Assembly: GCF_013170845.1 (NCBI RefSeq)
Contig: NZ_CP033367.1
Span: forward strand, 6,511,001-6,575,000
Origin: Mesorhizobium loti R88b
GTDB taxonomy: Bacteria; Pseudomonadota; Alphaproteobacteria; Rhizobiales; Rhizobiaceae
Direction of reading: 5' to 3'
DNA length: 64,000 bases
A program made the translations under genes and the position numbers. Shown here piece by piece: positions 29,410 through 39,138 of the stretch (its first letter is position 1; the number at the start of each line of letters is the position of its first letter). The notes beneath the pieces were generated by a model. It did no database searches, had not been told where the DNA came from, and saw only the letters and a program-made list of their open reading frames with translations.

Positions 29410-31491
29410 TTACATCGGGCCCTTGTCTCCCGGTTTGCCGGGAAGCTGCTGCGGGAACAATTCGAATTTCGACTGCTTGTCGGCCGCGACGAAGACGCGT
29501 TCGCGGATGATCGAATCCTCGGCCCAGTTGAACATGAAGATCGGCGTGCCCTGCGGAATGTTCGAGAAGCGCTTGTTGACGATCAGCGCACCGGGATATT
29601 CCGTCAGGCCGACATTATAGACGTGTTCGGTCGAGATCTTCTGGAACTCCTTCATCAGGCTGGCGCGCTTGTCATTGTCCTCCGACGCGACAAACTTGTT
29701 GACGATGTCGACGAGGTCCTTTTCGAAAGGCATCAGGTCGACCTCGCCGCTTTCCGGCGCGCGGTGGTTCCAGCTGGTCTTCGGGCCGACGGGCGCGAGC
29801 TGTTCGGTGTTCTGCACGACGGAGGTCAGTTCCTGGTCGTTGCGCCGGATCAGCCAGTCGAAACGGCCGGAGTATTGGGAAGCATCGCGCTGCGTGCCGT
29901 TGAGACCGTTGAGCACGATCCGAAGCCCGAGCTTTTCCATTTGCGCGACGACGCCTTCGGCGAGGCTCTTGTCCGTGCCGTAGTCGTTGTTGACCAGCAT
30001 GACGATCTCGACATTCTTGCCGCCGGCCGTGCCGGCCGGGAAATTCACGAAACCGTCGCCGTCGGTATCCTTGAGGCCAGCCTTGGCGAGTTCGGCCTTG
30101 GCGCCCGCGAGGTCGAAAGGATAGTAGACGGTCGACTTGCGGTCATAGAAGCTGGTGCCCGAGGAGAAGCCGCCGGGGTAGATGGCGGTGAACGGGCCCT
30201 TGACGAGGGAGTCGCCCAGCGCCTTGCGGTCGAGCGCCATGGTGACGGCCTTGCGGAAATCCTCGTTGCGGTTCAGTTCGCGGACCGCCTGGCTGCGCTC
30301 GTCCGGGTTGCCCCAGCCATTGGCGGAATAGTTCAGGCGCAGATTGTAGCCGATGAGCCGAGGGCCGAAGGCGAGCCTTGCCGGCGCATTCGCCTCGGCT
30401 GCGCGCTTCAGCGAGGCGACGAAGTTTTCCGGCTGCTCCAAATTGGAGAAGTCGGCCGAGCCGGCGACCGCCTGGACGTCGCGGTCGGCCCAGGTCGACA
30501 GCTTGTACTGCAGCTCGTTGAGGTAGGGCAGCTGGTTGCCCTTCTCGTCGACCTTCCAATAGTAGGGGTTGCGGCGCATGACGATGATGTCGTCCGCGCG
30601 ATACTCGACCGGCACCCATGCACCCATGACCGGCATGTTCATGTATTCCGGCGGAAAGGCGTTCTTGAACTGGTCGTAGGTGTTCTTCGAGTATTTCGGA
30701 TGCTGCGGCTTCAAGATGTGCGCGGGGCCGGGGCAGAACGTGCCATAAGCCATGGCGTAGAGATACTGTTTCGGGAACGCGTCCTTGAACGTCCACTCGA
30801 CGGTGTAATCGTCGATCTTCTTCAGCGTCGTGCCGACGCCGAAGGTTTCCTGCGTCGCGCCGTTGAGCGGCGAGACGTTCGGATCGACCACCTCGTCGTC
30901 CCAGTAGAACATGACATCGTCGGCGTTGAAGGCGACGCCATCGGACCATTTGGCGCCCTCGACCAGATGCATGGTCAGCTTGTGGCCGTCCTTCGACCAG
31001 TCCCAGCTCTTGGCGAGGTTCGGCAGCGGTTCGGTGTCCTTGGCCTCGACCTGGAACAGCGGCGCGGTGCGCGTCAGGCATTCGGAGAGACCGATATCGA
31101 TGCCGCCCCAGCCTTGCGTCTGGCCGGCGCCATAATTCCAGCCTTCCGGCCGTCCGCCGATGACATGGCGCATCGTGTCGCCATAGACGCCGACGCCATC
31201 AGGCATGTTGGCGGTCTTGAAGACCAGCGGCTCCTTCGGCAGCCTGTCCTTCACCGGCGGCAGCTTGCCTGTCTTGACGTATTTGTCGGTCACCCAGTCC
31301 GGCTCGTGATATTCCGGCAGCGCCTTGAACTCCAGGATGGAGTCACGCGCCACATACTTGATCTTGCCCTCGGCCGGAAATGTCGCCGGTGTCGGCGGGG
31401 CCGTCGGTTCGGAAGCGAAAGCGTTGAGTGCCGGAATGGAGACGCTCAGCGCCAGTCCGGCGGCAATGCCAATGCTGCGTAGGTTCCTCAT
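29410..31491 (-). CDS. agpA: ABC substrate-binding protein, alpha-galactoside (AgpA-like, DppA family)
   Basis: 693 residues with a signal peptide (SIGIAAGLALSVSIPALNAFA) and the family 5 binding-protein fold. It is much longer than typical peptide binders of about 530 residues, a length I associate with the rhizobial AgpA group that carries melibiose and raffinose. The gene context supports this: two GH4 glycosidases flank the transporter. It lies 100 bp after the second GH4 gene on the same strand. The exact sugar is inferred. Confidence 0.75.
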   Translation of the reverse strand: MRNLRSIGIAAGLALSVSIPALNAFASEPTAPPTPATFPAEGKIKYVARDSILEFKALPEYHEPDWVTDKYVKTGKLPPVKDRLPKEPLVFKTANMPDGVGVYGDTMRHVIGGRPEGWNYGAGQTQGWGGIDIGLSECLTRTAPLFQVEAKDTEPLPNLAKSWDWSKDGHKLTMHLVEGAKWSDGVAFNADDVMFYWDDEVVDPNVSPLNGATQETFGVGTTLKKIDDYTVEWTFKDAFPKQYLYAMAYGTFCPGPAHILKPQHPKYSKNTYDQFKNAFPPEYMNMPVMGAWVPVEYRADDIIVMRRNPYYWKVDEKGNQLPYLNELQYKLSTWADRDVQAVAGSADFSNLEQPENFVASLKRAAEANAPARLAFGPRLIGYNLRLNYSANGWGNPDERSQAVRELNRNEDFRKAVTMALDRKALGDSLVKGPFTAIYPGGFSSGTSFYDRKSTVYYPFDLAGAKAELAKAGLKDTDGDGFVNFPAGTAGGKNVEIVMLVNNDYGTDKSLAEGVVAQMEKLGLRIVLNGLNGTQRDASQYSGRFDWLIRRNDQELTSVVQNTEQLAPVGPKTSWNHRAPESGEVDLMPFEKDLVDIVNKFVASEDNDKRASLMKEFQKISTEHVYNVGLTEYPGALIVNKRFSNIPQGTPIFMFNWAEDSIIRERVFVAADKQSKFELFPQQLPGKPGDKGPM

Positions 31492-31591
31492 TATCTCCTC
31501 CCTCGTGTTCAGATTTGCTGCTGCTCGTCTTCTGCCTGGACGCCGACTGCGGTGGACCTGCCTCCCAAGGTCCGCCGCTGCGCCCGAGGTT

Positions 31592-33058
31592 TCAGCCGGT
31601 CTGCTTCAGGGCGGCCTTCTCGGCGCGCAATTCCTCGATCGAGCGGACATTTCGCCGCGCGGCTCCGGCCCATTCGCGGGTCTTGACCGTAGATTTCGAC
31701 AGCCGCTCCTTGGCCGCCGGAACCGCATGCGCATATTGCGGCAGCCAGGCGGCCTGGGCGACGACCATTTCGTCGACCATCTGCCAGACTTCCTCCGGCG
31801 TCGACACCGCGCCGACCAGCGGATCATGCAGGACAGCGAGCTTCAAGAGATCGATGTCGCCCGATATCGCGGCATGGACCGACATGCGCTGGACGTTGAT
31901 CGAGGACATGCAGGTGGCCGCGCAAGCCTCTGGCAGCGTGATGCCGGCGGCCATGTTGATGCCGAAACGGTCGACGAAGCCGGGCGATTCGATGATGGCG
32001 TCCTGCGGCAAGTTGGTGATGATGCCTTCATTCCTGACATTGAAGTGACCGCGATAGACGCGGTTGGTCTCCAGCGCTTCGAGGATATGGCTGGCATGTT
32101 CGTTGGAGCGTTTTGTGGGGTCGATTGGCTTCGACGCCGCTTCGAGGAATTGCGGATATTCCGTCTCAAACCAGTTGCGGGTTTCGGTGGAGTAGCGGAG
32201 ATAGCCACCGGTCTCGCCATGGATCCAGTCCGACATATCGATCCAGCGCGTGATCTCGTCAGGGCGCTTGCGGTACCAGGGCAGATATTCCGAGAGATGG
32301 CCGTTGCTTTCGGTCGAATAGACACCGAAGCGCTTCAAGACATCGATGCGTAGCTTCTCCTGCCTGGAATAGACAGGATGCGCCTCGAAGGCGGCAACCA
32401 GTTCATCCTTGCCGATCTTGCGACCGTTCAGCCGCAGATCGATGAACCAGGTCTGGTGATTGATGCCGGAACAGACATAGTCGAGCTCGTGCCTGGACTT
32501 GGCGCCCAGCACCTCGGCGATCTGTTCGGCGCCGTGCTGGACCCCGTGGCAAAGCCCAACCGTGTCGACCTTGCCGTATTCGATCGCCGCCCAGGTGTTC
32601 ATCGCCATCGGGTTGGCATAGTTGAGGAATTTGGCGCCGGTCGCGGCGACCTCGCGGATATCCCTGCAGAAGTCGAGGATCACCGGAATGTTGCGCTGGC
32701 CATAGAGAATGCCGCCGGCGCAGATCGTGTCGCCGACGCATTGGTCGATGCCGTACTTCAGCGGAATCCTGATGTCGTCGGCATAGGCCTCCAGGCCGCC
32801 GACCCGCACGCAACTGATGATGTAGCGCGCGCCTTCGAGCGCCTTGCGGCGATCCGTCGTCGCCGTCACCCTGGTCGGCAATCCGTTCGCCTCGACAATC
32901 CTGTCAAGGATAGCCTTGATCATCCCGAGATTGTGCTCACTGAGATCGGTCAGCGCGAATTCAATATCCCTGAATTCGGGTACGCAGAGAATGTCGGTGA
33001 ACAATTTCTTGGTGAATCCGACGCTGCCGGCACCGATGATAGCGATTTTGAAACTCAT
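31592..33058 (-). CDS. Second GH4 glycosidase
   Basis: 488 residues from ATG at 33058 (MSFKIAIIGAGSVGFTKKLF), with GAGGTG before it. An upstream in-frame start adds 42 residues but overlaps the promoter region. It shares the GH4 pattern: Rossmann N-terminus, YANPMAMNTWAA, GLCHGVQHG and SGINHQTWF. It is clearly a paralogue of the other GH4 gene of the operon, differing in the substrate-side residues. It probably hydrolyses a related alpha-galactoside or galacturonide. First gene of the operon, divergent from the AraC gene. Confidence 0.85.
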   Translation of the reverse strand: MSFKIAIIGAGSVGFTKKLFTDILCVPEFRDIEFALTDLSEHNLGMIKAILDRIVEANGLPTRVTATTDRRKALEGARYIISCVRVGGLEAYADDIRIPLKYGIDQCVGDTICAGGILYGQRNIPVILDFCRDIREVAATGAKFLNYANPMAMNTWAAIEYGKVDTVGLCHGVQHGAEQIAEVLGAKSRHELDYVCSGINHQTWFIDLRLNGRKIGKDELVAAFEAHPVYSRQEKLRIDVLKRFGVYSTESNGHLSEYLPWYRKRPDEITRWIDMSDWIHGETGGYLRYSTETRNWFETEYPQFLEAASKPIDPTKRSNEHASHILEALETNRVYRGHFNVRNEGIITNLPQDAIIESPGFVDRFGINMAAGITLPEACAATCMSSINVQRMSVHAAISGDIDLLKLAVLHDPLVGAVSTPEEVWQMVDEMVVAQAAWLPQYAHAVPAAKERLSKSTVKTREWAGAARRNVRSIEELRAEKAALKQTG

Positions 33059-33271
33059 CAGCCGCACCTCATCTTGTTCTAGCGACAGGCCGGGAATGAC
33101 AGGGGTGGGTTGCGGCCACATGCCATGACATGTGTGCGCGACAAGCCGGATTCCGGCCTGCCAACCTCCCTGTCCGCTCCTCACCTGCGGATCTCTCTCG
33201 CTTTTCGAGGGGGATTATGCCCTTATTCACGAGCGCGACCAGAGAAGGATTATGCTTTCAAGGGTAATTTT
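33059..33271. promoter_or_regulatory. Divergent control region of the alpha-galactoside operon
   Basis: About 210 bp between the GH4 start and the probable AraC start. It must hold both promoters and the AraC site. I see no perfect palindrome, which fits AraC-type direct repeats. The exact sites are not assigned. Confidence 0.5.
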
Positions 33272-34180
33272 GTGCTGCAGGATTTAATCGCCAACGGACA
33301 GTCGATGCGCACGATCTCGCTGCCGCGCGGCCGCCAGCGCCTGCATGCCATGCCGACAAGCACCGGCTATGAGGTGCGCGAGGACGAGACCTACGACTGG
33401 GACGGGCGCAAACGCGGCCAGACGCCGTTCACCGTGCTCCAGCACACGATCAGCGGGACCGGCCGGCTGCGCTACGAGAATCGCAACTATCGCCTGCAGG
33501 AGGACGACACGCTGCTGGTGCTGGTGCCGCACAACCACCGCTACTGGCTGGGCAGCGACGAGCGTTGGGAATATTTCTGGATTTCCATGAATGGCGAGGA
33601 GGCGTTGCGCATCCACAAGTCGATCCTCAGCGTCTCCGGTCCGGTGTTCCGGCTGCAGCCGGCGACGATCGACCACCTTGCCGATTGCAGCCTGCGTCTC
33701 GTCAAGGGGGCGGCGTCGCCGGGTGCCGCGTCCGCCATCGCCTACGAGGCGGCGATGGCGCTCTATGACGATGTCTTCGGCTCCCATGCCTTTGCCGAGA
33801 AGCAGAGCGCCATGCAGCCGGTCATCGACCATATCAACGCCAATCTCGACAAGCCGCTACAGGTGGCGGACCTGGTCCAGATCAGTGGTCTCAGCCGCGC
33901 CCATTTCTCACGCTGCTTCGCCGAGAGCGAAGGTCTGCCGCCGGCTGAGTTCGTGCTGCAGCAGCGCCTGCAGCGCGCGGCGAAACTACTGACCAAGGCG
34001 GACTTCCTGCCGGTGAAGGAAGTCGCCATCCTGTGCGGCTTCGAGGACGCAAACTATTTTTCAAAGGTATTCCGCCGCCTCTACGGCACCACGCCCAGCC
34101 AATTCCGCACCACCGGCATGTATGCCAATCTGCGGACCCCGGCCAGACGCGGCGTCAGGGTCTCGGACGACGAGAGCTGA
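33272..34180 (+). CDS. AraC family regulator of the alpha-galactoside operon (AgpT-like)
   Basis: About 302 residues from a GTG at 33272 that has AAGGG before it; ATG at 33305 is the alternative. An N-terminal cupin-like sugar-binding half (QHTISGTGRLRYENRNYRLQ) precedes the double HTH domain: LQVADLVQISGLSRAHFSRC and KEVAILCGFEDANYFSKVFR. It is divergent from the first GH4 gene, the position expected for an activator of that operon. In Sinorhizobium the activator AgpT has this role. The ligand is probably an alpha-galactoside. Confidence 0.82.
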   Translation: MLQDLIANGQSMRTISLPRGRQRLHAMPTSTGYEVREDETYDWDGRKRGQTPFTVLQHTISGTGRLRYENRNYRLQEDDTLLVLVPHNHRYWLGSDERWEYFWISMNGEEALRIHKSILSVSGPVFRLQPATIDHLADCSLRLVKGAASPGAASAIAYEAAMALYDDVFGSHAFAEKQSAMQPVIDHINANLDKPLQVADLVQISGLSRAHFSRCFAESEGLPPAEFVLQQRLQRAAKLLTKADFLPVKEVAILCGFEDANYFSKVFRRLYGTTPSQFRTTGMYANLRTPARRGVRVSDDES

Positions 34181-34204
34181 CGCCTCTGGATCCTTGTTCA
34201 TGCA

Positions 34205-36238
34205 TCAGGCGGCGTGCAGGCTGCCGCCGTCCAGCCATTCGAGATCGGCCGGTGAAAGCTTGATGTCGAGGGCACGCAGGCTGTCGTCGAGCTCACCCAG
34301 CGTGCGCGGCCCGATCAAGGGAACCGACGGGAAAGGCTGGTTGAGCACATAGGCCAGCGCGATGTGGATCGGGCTCTTGCGCAGCCGCGCGGCGAGTTCG
34401 ATCGCGCGGTCGCGGCGGCCGAAATTGCGCTCCGAGTACCAGACCCGCACCAGTTCCTCGCTGTCGCGCCTGTCGCGGCCGGCGCGGTCGGTGAAGAAGC
34501 CGCGACCTTGGCTCGACCAGGCGAAATTCGGCATCTGCCTGGATGTCAGCCAGGCCTTCCAGTCATCGGTGGAGGAAGTGACGCAGCCCGCCCAGATCGG
34601 CTCCAGCATTTCGGCCAGCGAGAAATTGTTGGAGAGCGCACCGGGCTTCTGCTTGCCGGTGCGCTGCGCATAGGCAATCGCCTCATCCATGCGCTGCATC
34701 GTCCAGTTCGAGCCGCCAAACGGGCCACGGATGCGGCCGGCCTTCACCTCGATATCCATGGCATCGACGAATTCGCCGACCGGCACGTCCGGATTGTCGC
34801 GGTGCATGAAATAGATGTCGACATGGTCGGTCTGCAGGCGGTCGAGCGACTGGGCAAGCTGCTTGCCGATCACGTCGGGATAGCAGAGCGGCGAATGCGC
34901 GCCCTTGGCGATGATCACCGACTGCTCCCGCACGCCGCGGTTTTTCAGCCATTCGCCAAGCAGCTTTTCGGTGTATCCGGCGCCATAGACAAAGCCGGTG
35001 TCGAACAGATTGCCACCGGCCTCGAAGAAAGCATCGAGCAGGATCGAGCCGGAGGAGAAGGTGCGGAAATCCTCGAAGCCGAGCGCCACTATAGACGCTG
35101 GTTTTGCCAGGCCCGGAATGGCGCGCTTGCCGATCGCGGTGCCGCCGGACCGCAAGGGCCGACCAGAGATGGTGCTGGTGCGCAGCGCGGCCTTCTCGAT
35201 CTCGTATTCCAGCCCGACGGCAGCGCGCCATCTGTCGAGGACGCGCAAGGTGCCGAGACTGTCGGCCCAATCCATGCCCGGCCAGGTGAATTCCTGCCGC
35301 CCGGCAAGGATTGCCTCGCCGGCGCCGTCGACCTCGAAGGAATAGACATGGCGTTTTTCGTCGACGCTGATGGTCTCGCTTGCGCCGTCAGCGCCGATCA
35401 CGTCGATCCGGCCGAGGCCGACATCGCGATTTCCCCCGGCGAACCAGAAGTCCGGCACTTCGATGCGACCTTTGGTGCCGAGGATGCGCAGCACATTGTC
35501 CTGGTTGAGCGAGATGCTGCAGGAGACTTCGGCGACGATGCCGCCGGGAAAGTGCAGCAGCGCCGAGGCCCATTCGTCGACGCCGGACTGGCCAAGATGG
35601 GCAGTACCCACCACCTTGTCCGGTTCGACAAAGGCGAGGCCTGCCGCAGCCCCGGCAATCAGCCGCACCATCGACACGGGATAACCGCCGACGTCGAGAA
35701 TGCCGCCACCGGCAGAATCGTTGGCGTAGAGCCGGTGCTCCGGCATGAAGCCCGGCATGGCGAAGCCGAAGCTCGACTTGATCATCCTGATCTCGCCGAT
35801 GACGCCTGACTTGATCAGCTCCACCAGCTTCAGCGTCTGCGGATGCAGCCGGTACATGAAGGCTTCGCCGAGAAAGGTGCCGGCCTTCCGCGCGGCATGC
35901 ATCATGGCGTCGGCCTCGAAAGCGGTGAGCGCCAGCGGCTTTTCGCACAGCACATGTTTTCCGGCCTCCGCCGCCCGGATCGCCCATTGCGCATGGCCGG
36001 GATGCGGTATCGCGATATAGATGGCATCGATGCCGGGATCGGCGAGCAGCGCTTCGTAACCGTCGACGATGCGGGCGCCGGGAAATTTCTCGGCAAGGCC
36101 CGGCTTGCCGGGGTTGCGCGCGCCGATGGCGACCAGTCTTCCGGTGTGCGAAGCGGCCACGCCGCCGGCGAAGGCCTGGGCGATACCGCCTGGGCCGAGA
36201 ATGCCCCAGCGAATGGGCGTGGTTGCGGTCATTGTCAT
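34205..36238 (-). CDS. Fusion of a Gfo/Idh/MocA oxidoreductase and an aldo/keto reductase
   Basis: 677 residues in one uninterrupted frame. Residues about 10-345 are a Gfo/Idh/MocA enzyme (RWGILGPGGIAQAFAGG Rossmann motif and CEKPLALT with its catalytic Lys). Residues about 360-675 are an aldo/keto reductase with the tetrad Asp and Tyr in FDTGFVYGAGY, Lys in VIIAKGAHS and His in YFMHRDNPD. Both halves use NAD(P)(H) and act on sugars, so the protein may interconvert two positions of the imported sugar. It is last in the CUT1 operon, 29 bp after the ATPase gene. Confidence 0.88.
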   Translation of the reverse strand: MTMTATTPIRWGILGPGGIAQAFAGGVAASHTGRLVAIGARNPGKPGLAEKFPGARIVDGYEALLADPGIDAIYIAIPHPGHAQWAIRAAEAGKHVLCEKPLALTAFEADAMMHAARKAGTFLGEAFMYRLHPQTLKLVELIKSGVIGEIRMIKSSFGFAMPGFMPEHRLYANDSAGGGILDVGGYPVSMVRLIAGAAAGLAFVEPDKVVGTAHLGQSGVDEWASALLHFPGGIVAEVSCSISLNQDNVLRILGTKGRIEVPDFWFAGGNRDVGLGRIDVIGADGASETISVDEKRHVYSFEVDGAGEAILAGRQEFTWPGMDWADSLGTLRVLDRWRAAVGLEYEIEKAALRTSTISGRPLRSGGTAIGKRAIPGLAKPASIVALGFEDFRTFSSGSILLDAFFEAGGNLFDTGFVYGAGYTEKLLGEWLKNRGVREQSVIIAKGAHSPLCYPDVIGKQLAQSLDRLQTDHVDIYFMHRDNPDVPVGEFVDAMDIEVKAGRIRGPFGGSNWTMQRMDEAIAYAQRTGKQKPGALSNNFSLAEMLEPIWAGCVTSSTDDWKAWLTSRQMPNFAWSSQGRGFFTDRAGRDRRDSEELVRVWYSERNFGRRDRAIELAARLRKSPIHIALAYVLNQPFPSVPLIGPRTLGELDDSLRALDIKLSPADLEWLDGGSLHAA

Positions 36239-36267
36239 TCTCCTTGAAGGCTGGGAGGGGCGGCCGG

Positions 36268-37347
36268 TCAGCGCAGGCGCAGCCCTTTTTCGTCGAACAG
36301 GTAGGATTTGCGGATGGAAACGGTGACTTCGGAGGTGGTGGGGACCTTCGCCGCGTCGCGCTGGATCACCACATCTTCGCCATTGGCGGTCCGGGCGTAG
36401 AGGAAGCTCGTGCCGCCGAGATGCTCGACCACGTCGATGGTAACGACGAGGTCGGTGTCGCCTTCCCCTGAACTGCCGAAATGTTCGGGCCGCACGCCAA
36501 CGATGACCTTGCTGCCTGTTTCAGGCGCGGCATCCACCAACGGCTGCGTGATGCGGGTCCGCTCCTGGCCAGCAAGCTCGACCGTGACGCTGCGCGTGTT
36601 GCGCCCGACAACACGGCCGTTGATAAAATTCATCTTCGGCGAGCCGACAAAACCAGCCACGAACTGATTATCGGGATCGTCATAGAGATCGAGCGGCCGG
36701 CCGATCTGCTCGACATGACCGGCGCGCAGCACGACGATTCGGTCGGCGAGCGTCATCGCCTCGGTCTGGTCGTGGGTGACATAGATCATGGTGGTGCCGA
36801 GTTCCTTGTGCAGGCGCGAGATCTCGACTCGCATCTGGACGCGCAGTTCAGCGTCGAGATTGGAGAGCGGCTCGTCGAACAGGAACACTTGCGGTTCGCG
36901 CACGATGGCGCGACCGATGGCGACGCGCTGGCGCTGGCCGCCAGAGAGTTTTTTCGGGCGCCTGTCCATCAATTCGCTGATGCGCAGAATTTCGGCCGCG
37001 CGCTTCACTCGCCGCTCGGTGTCTGCCTTGGGGTTGCCGGTCATGCGCAGGCCGAAGGAGAGGTTCTGCTCGACGCTCATATGCGGATAGAGCGCGTAGG
37101 ACTGGAAGACCATGGCGATACCGCGGTCGGCCGGCTCGACATCGTTGACCAGCTTGCCGCCGATGGCGATCTCGCCGCCGCTGATGTCCTCGAGCCCGGC
37201 GATCATCCTGAGCAGCGTGGACTTGCCGCAGCCGGAGGGTCCGACGAAGACGACGAACTCGCCATCCTTGATGTCCATGTTGGCGCCATGGACGACTTCG
37301 AAGGCGCCGAAGCGCTTGACGACATTGTTGAGGGTGACGGTTGCCAT
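36268..37347 (-). CDS. ABC transporter ATPase, MalK/UgpC type
   Basis: 359 residues from ATG at 37347 ([19 protein letters not shown]). It has Walker [10 protein letters not shown], signature [15 protein letters not shown], Walker [17 protein letters not shown] and the C-terminal regulatory OB (TOBE) domain typical of sugar importers. It follows the second permease by 8 bp. It powers the CUT1 permeases and precedes the fusion oxidoreductase. Confidence 0.93.
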   Translation of the reverse strand: MATVTLNNVVKRFGAFEVVHGANMDIKDGEFVVFVGPSGCGKSTLLRMIAGLEDISGGEIAIGGKLVNDVEPADRGIAMVFQSYALYPHMSVEQNLSFGLRMTGNPKADTERRVKRAAEILRISELMDRRPKKLSGGQRQRVAIGRAIVREPQVFLFDEPLSNLDAELRVQMRVEISRLHKELGTTMIYVTHDQTEAMTLADRIVVLRAGHVEQIGRPLDLYDDPDNQFVAGFVGSPKMNFINGRVVGRNTRSVTVELAGQERTRITQPLVDAAPETGSKVIVGVRPEHFGSSGEGDTDLVVTIDVVEHLGGTSFLYARTANGEDVVIQRDAAKVPTTSEVTVSIRKSYLFDEKGLRLR

Positions 37348-37355
37348 GCTGCCCC

Positions 37356-38192
37356 TTACTTGACCGCGCCGGCGGCGATGCCGGCGATGAAATGGCGCTG
37401 CAAGAGCACGAAGACGATGAGCATCGGCACCGTCAGCATCACGGCGCCCGCCATGATGCCGCCCCACGACACTTTGGTGAGGCCGATCAGCGTGCCGAGC
37501 GCCACCGGCGCCGTCATCGAACCCGGCTGGCTGTTGATCAAAAGCGGCCAGAGATAGTTATTCCAGGAGGCAAGGAACAGGATGATGGCGAGCGCGGCCA
37601 GCATCGGCCTCGCCAGCGGCAGCGCGACGAACAGGAAGATGCGCCACTCCTTCACGCCCTCGACGCGGGCGGCGTCGAACAAATCGTCCGGCATCATCGA
37701 AAAACTCTGGCGCATGAACAGCACGCCGAGCGAATTGAACAGCGGCGGCACGATCAGCGCCACCCAGGTGTTAGCGAGCTGGAAGTCGCGCGCCACCATG
37801 ATGAATTGCGGGATGAGCACCACCGCGTAGGGCAGCGTGATGGTGCCGAAGATGATGCCGACGACCACGCCCTTGCCGAAGAACTGGTAGCGCGCCAGCG
37901 CCCAGCCGGCCATCGACGTCAGCAGCACCGACAGGATGGTGTAGGTCACCGCCACCGAGACCGAGATGCCGATGGCGCCGACGAAGTCAGTGTCGCGCTG
38001 CAGATTGTTGAAATTGTCGACGAAATTGCCATGCGGCAGAAGTTCGATGCCGGGGCTGAAGATGCCGTTGTCGGGCATGGTCGAGAACACCACCATCATC
38101 CACAGCGGAAACAGCCAGATCAGCGCCAGCGGGGTGAGGAAAAGATGCAGCGCAATGCTGCGTCTCAGCCGGGCGGAGGAGAGCGAACTCAT
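37356..38192 (-). CDS. Sugar ABC transporter permease, MalG type
   Basis: 278 residues, six membrane helices, with the EAA loop [20 protein letters not shown] (DAARVEG before it). It overlaps the upstream permease by 4 bp. It forms the CUT1 membrane pair for the carbohydrate bound by the exported protein of this operon. Confidence 0.93.
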   Translation of the reverse strand: MSSLSSARLRRSIALHLFLTPLALIWLFPLWMMVVFSTMPDNGIFSPGIELLPHGNFVDNFNNLQRDTDFVGAIGISVSVAVTYTILSVLLTSMAGWALARYQFFGKGVVVGIIFGTITLPYAVVLIPQFIMVARDFQLANTWVALIVPPLFNSLGVLFMRQSFSMMPDDLFDAARVEGVKEWRIFLFVALPLARPMLAALAIILFLASWNNYLWPLLINSQPGSMTAPVALGTLIGLTKVSWGGIMAGAVMLTVPMLIVFVLLQRHFIAGIAAGAVK

Positions 38193-39049
38193 TGTTTTTC
38201 CCTCGTTAGCCAGAGCTGCACCAGGGTGATCGCGATCGCCAGTGCCGCCATGGTGTAGGCGACGGCCGAGGCGTAGCCGAAATTGAGCGACCGGAACCCC
38301 TGGCGGTAGAGCAGCAGGCCGAGTGTCTCGGTGCCGCCGCCCGGTCCGCCGCGCTCGGTGATCAGGAACGGTTCGGTGAACAGCTGCATGGTGCCGATGA
38401 TCGACAGCACCAGACAGAAGACGATGACCGGCTTCAGCAGCGGCAAGGTGATGTAGAAGAACTGCTTGAGCTTGCTCACGCGGTCGAGCGTTGCCGCCTC
38501 ATAAACGTCCTCGGGGATGGATTGCATGCCGGCGAGCAGGATGATGGCGTTGTAGCCGGCCCAGCGCCAGGTGACCGCGATCATGATCAGCGCCATGGCC
38601 GGTGTGACATTGGAGAACCAGTCGATCTTGGGCAGCCCGACGCTGTTCAACAGCTTGTTGACGATGCCGAAATCGAGGCTGAACATTAGCCGGAACACCG
38701 CCGAATAGGCGACCTCGCCGACCACCACCGGAGCAAAGAAGGCGAAGCGGTAAAGCCCCCTCGCCTTCAACAGCGGCGAATTCAAAAGCACCGCCATCAC
38801 CATGGCCAGCGCGATCATCACCGGAACCTGGATGACGAGGATGAGCAGCGTGTTCTTCAGCGCGTTGAAGAAGGCCGGATCGCCGATCAGCCGGCCCCAG
38901 TTGAAGCCCGGCGCGAAACGCCAGGGCACGGTGCGCGTCGCCTGGAACGAGATCATGAACGAGGAGATGATCGGCCACACCCAGAAGACGGAGAAGATCA
39001 GCAGATAGGGCGCCAGGAAACGATAGGCCGTGGCGTTGCGGTTACGCAT
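38189..39049 (-). CDS. Sugar ABC transporter permease, MalF type
   Basis: 286 residues, six membrane helices, EAA loop region YEAATLDRVSKLKQFFYITLP. It is the first permease after the binding protein and is separated from it by 89 bp that contain a hairpin. No long periplasmic MalF insert is present, as usual for rhizobial CUT1 systems. Confidence 0.93.
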   Translation of the reverse strand: MRNRNATAYRFLAPYLLIFSVFWVWPIISSFMISFQATRTVPWRFAPGFNWGRLIGDPAFFNALKNTLLILVIQVPVMIALAMVMAVLLNSPLLKARGLYRFAFFAPVVVGEVAYSAVFRLMFSLDFGIVNKLLNSVGLPKIDWFSNVTPAMALIMIAVTWRWAGYNAIILLAGMQSIPEDVYEAATLDRVSKLKQFFYITLPLLKPVIVFCLVLSIIGTMQLFTEPFLITERGGPGGGTETLGLLLYRQGFRSLNFGYASAVAYTMAALAIAITLVQLWLTREKQ

Positions 39050-39095
39050 CTTCCTCCTCCTTTTTCCGATGTCTCAGACAAGCTTCCAGGCGAAA

Positions 39096-39124
39096 GGTCC
39101 GGGCGGCACGAGCCGTCCCGGACC
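39096..39124. terminator. Intercistronic hairpin between binding protein and permease genes (second operon)
   Basis: GGTCCGGG at 39096-39103 pairs with CCCGGACC at 39117-39124, with further partial pairing in the loop. It has no T run after it on the coding strand. It mirrors the hairpin in the other sugar operon and probably protects the binding-protein mRNA. Confidence 0.55.
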
Positions 39125-39138
39125 CTCTCCTTGGGAGG

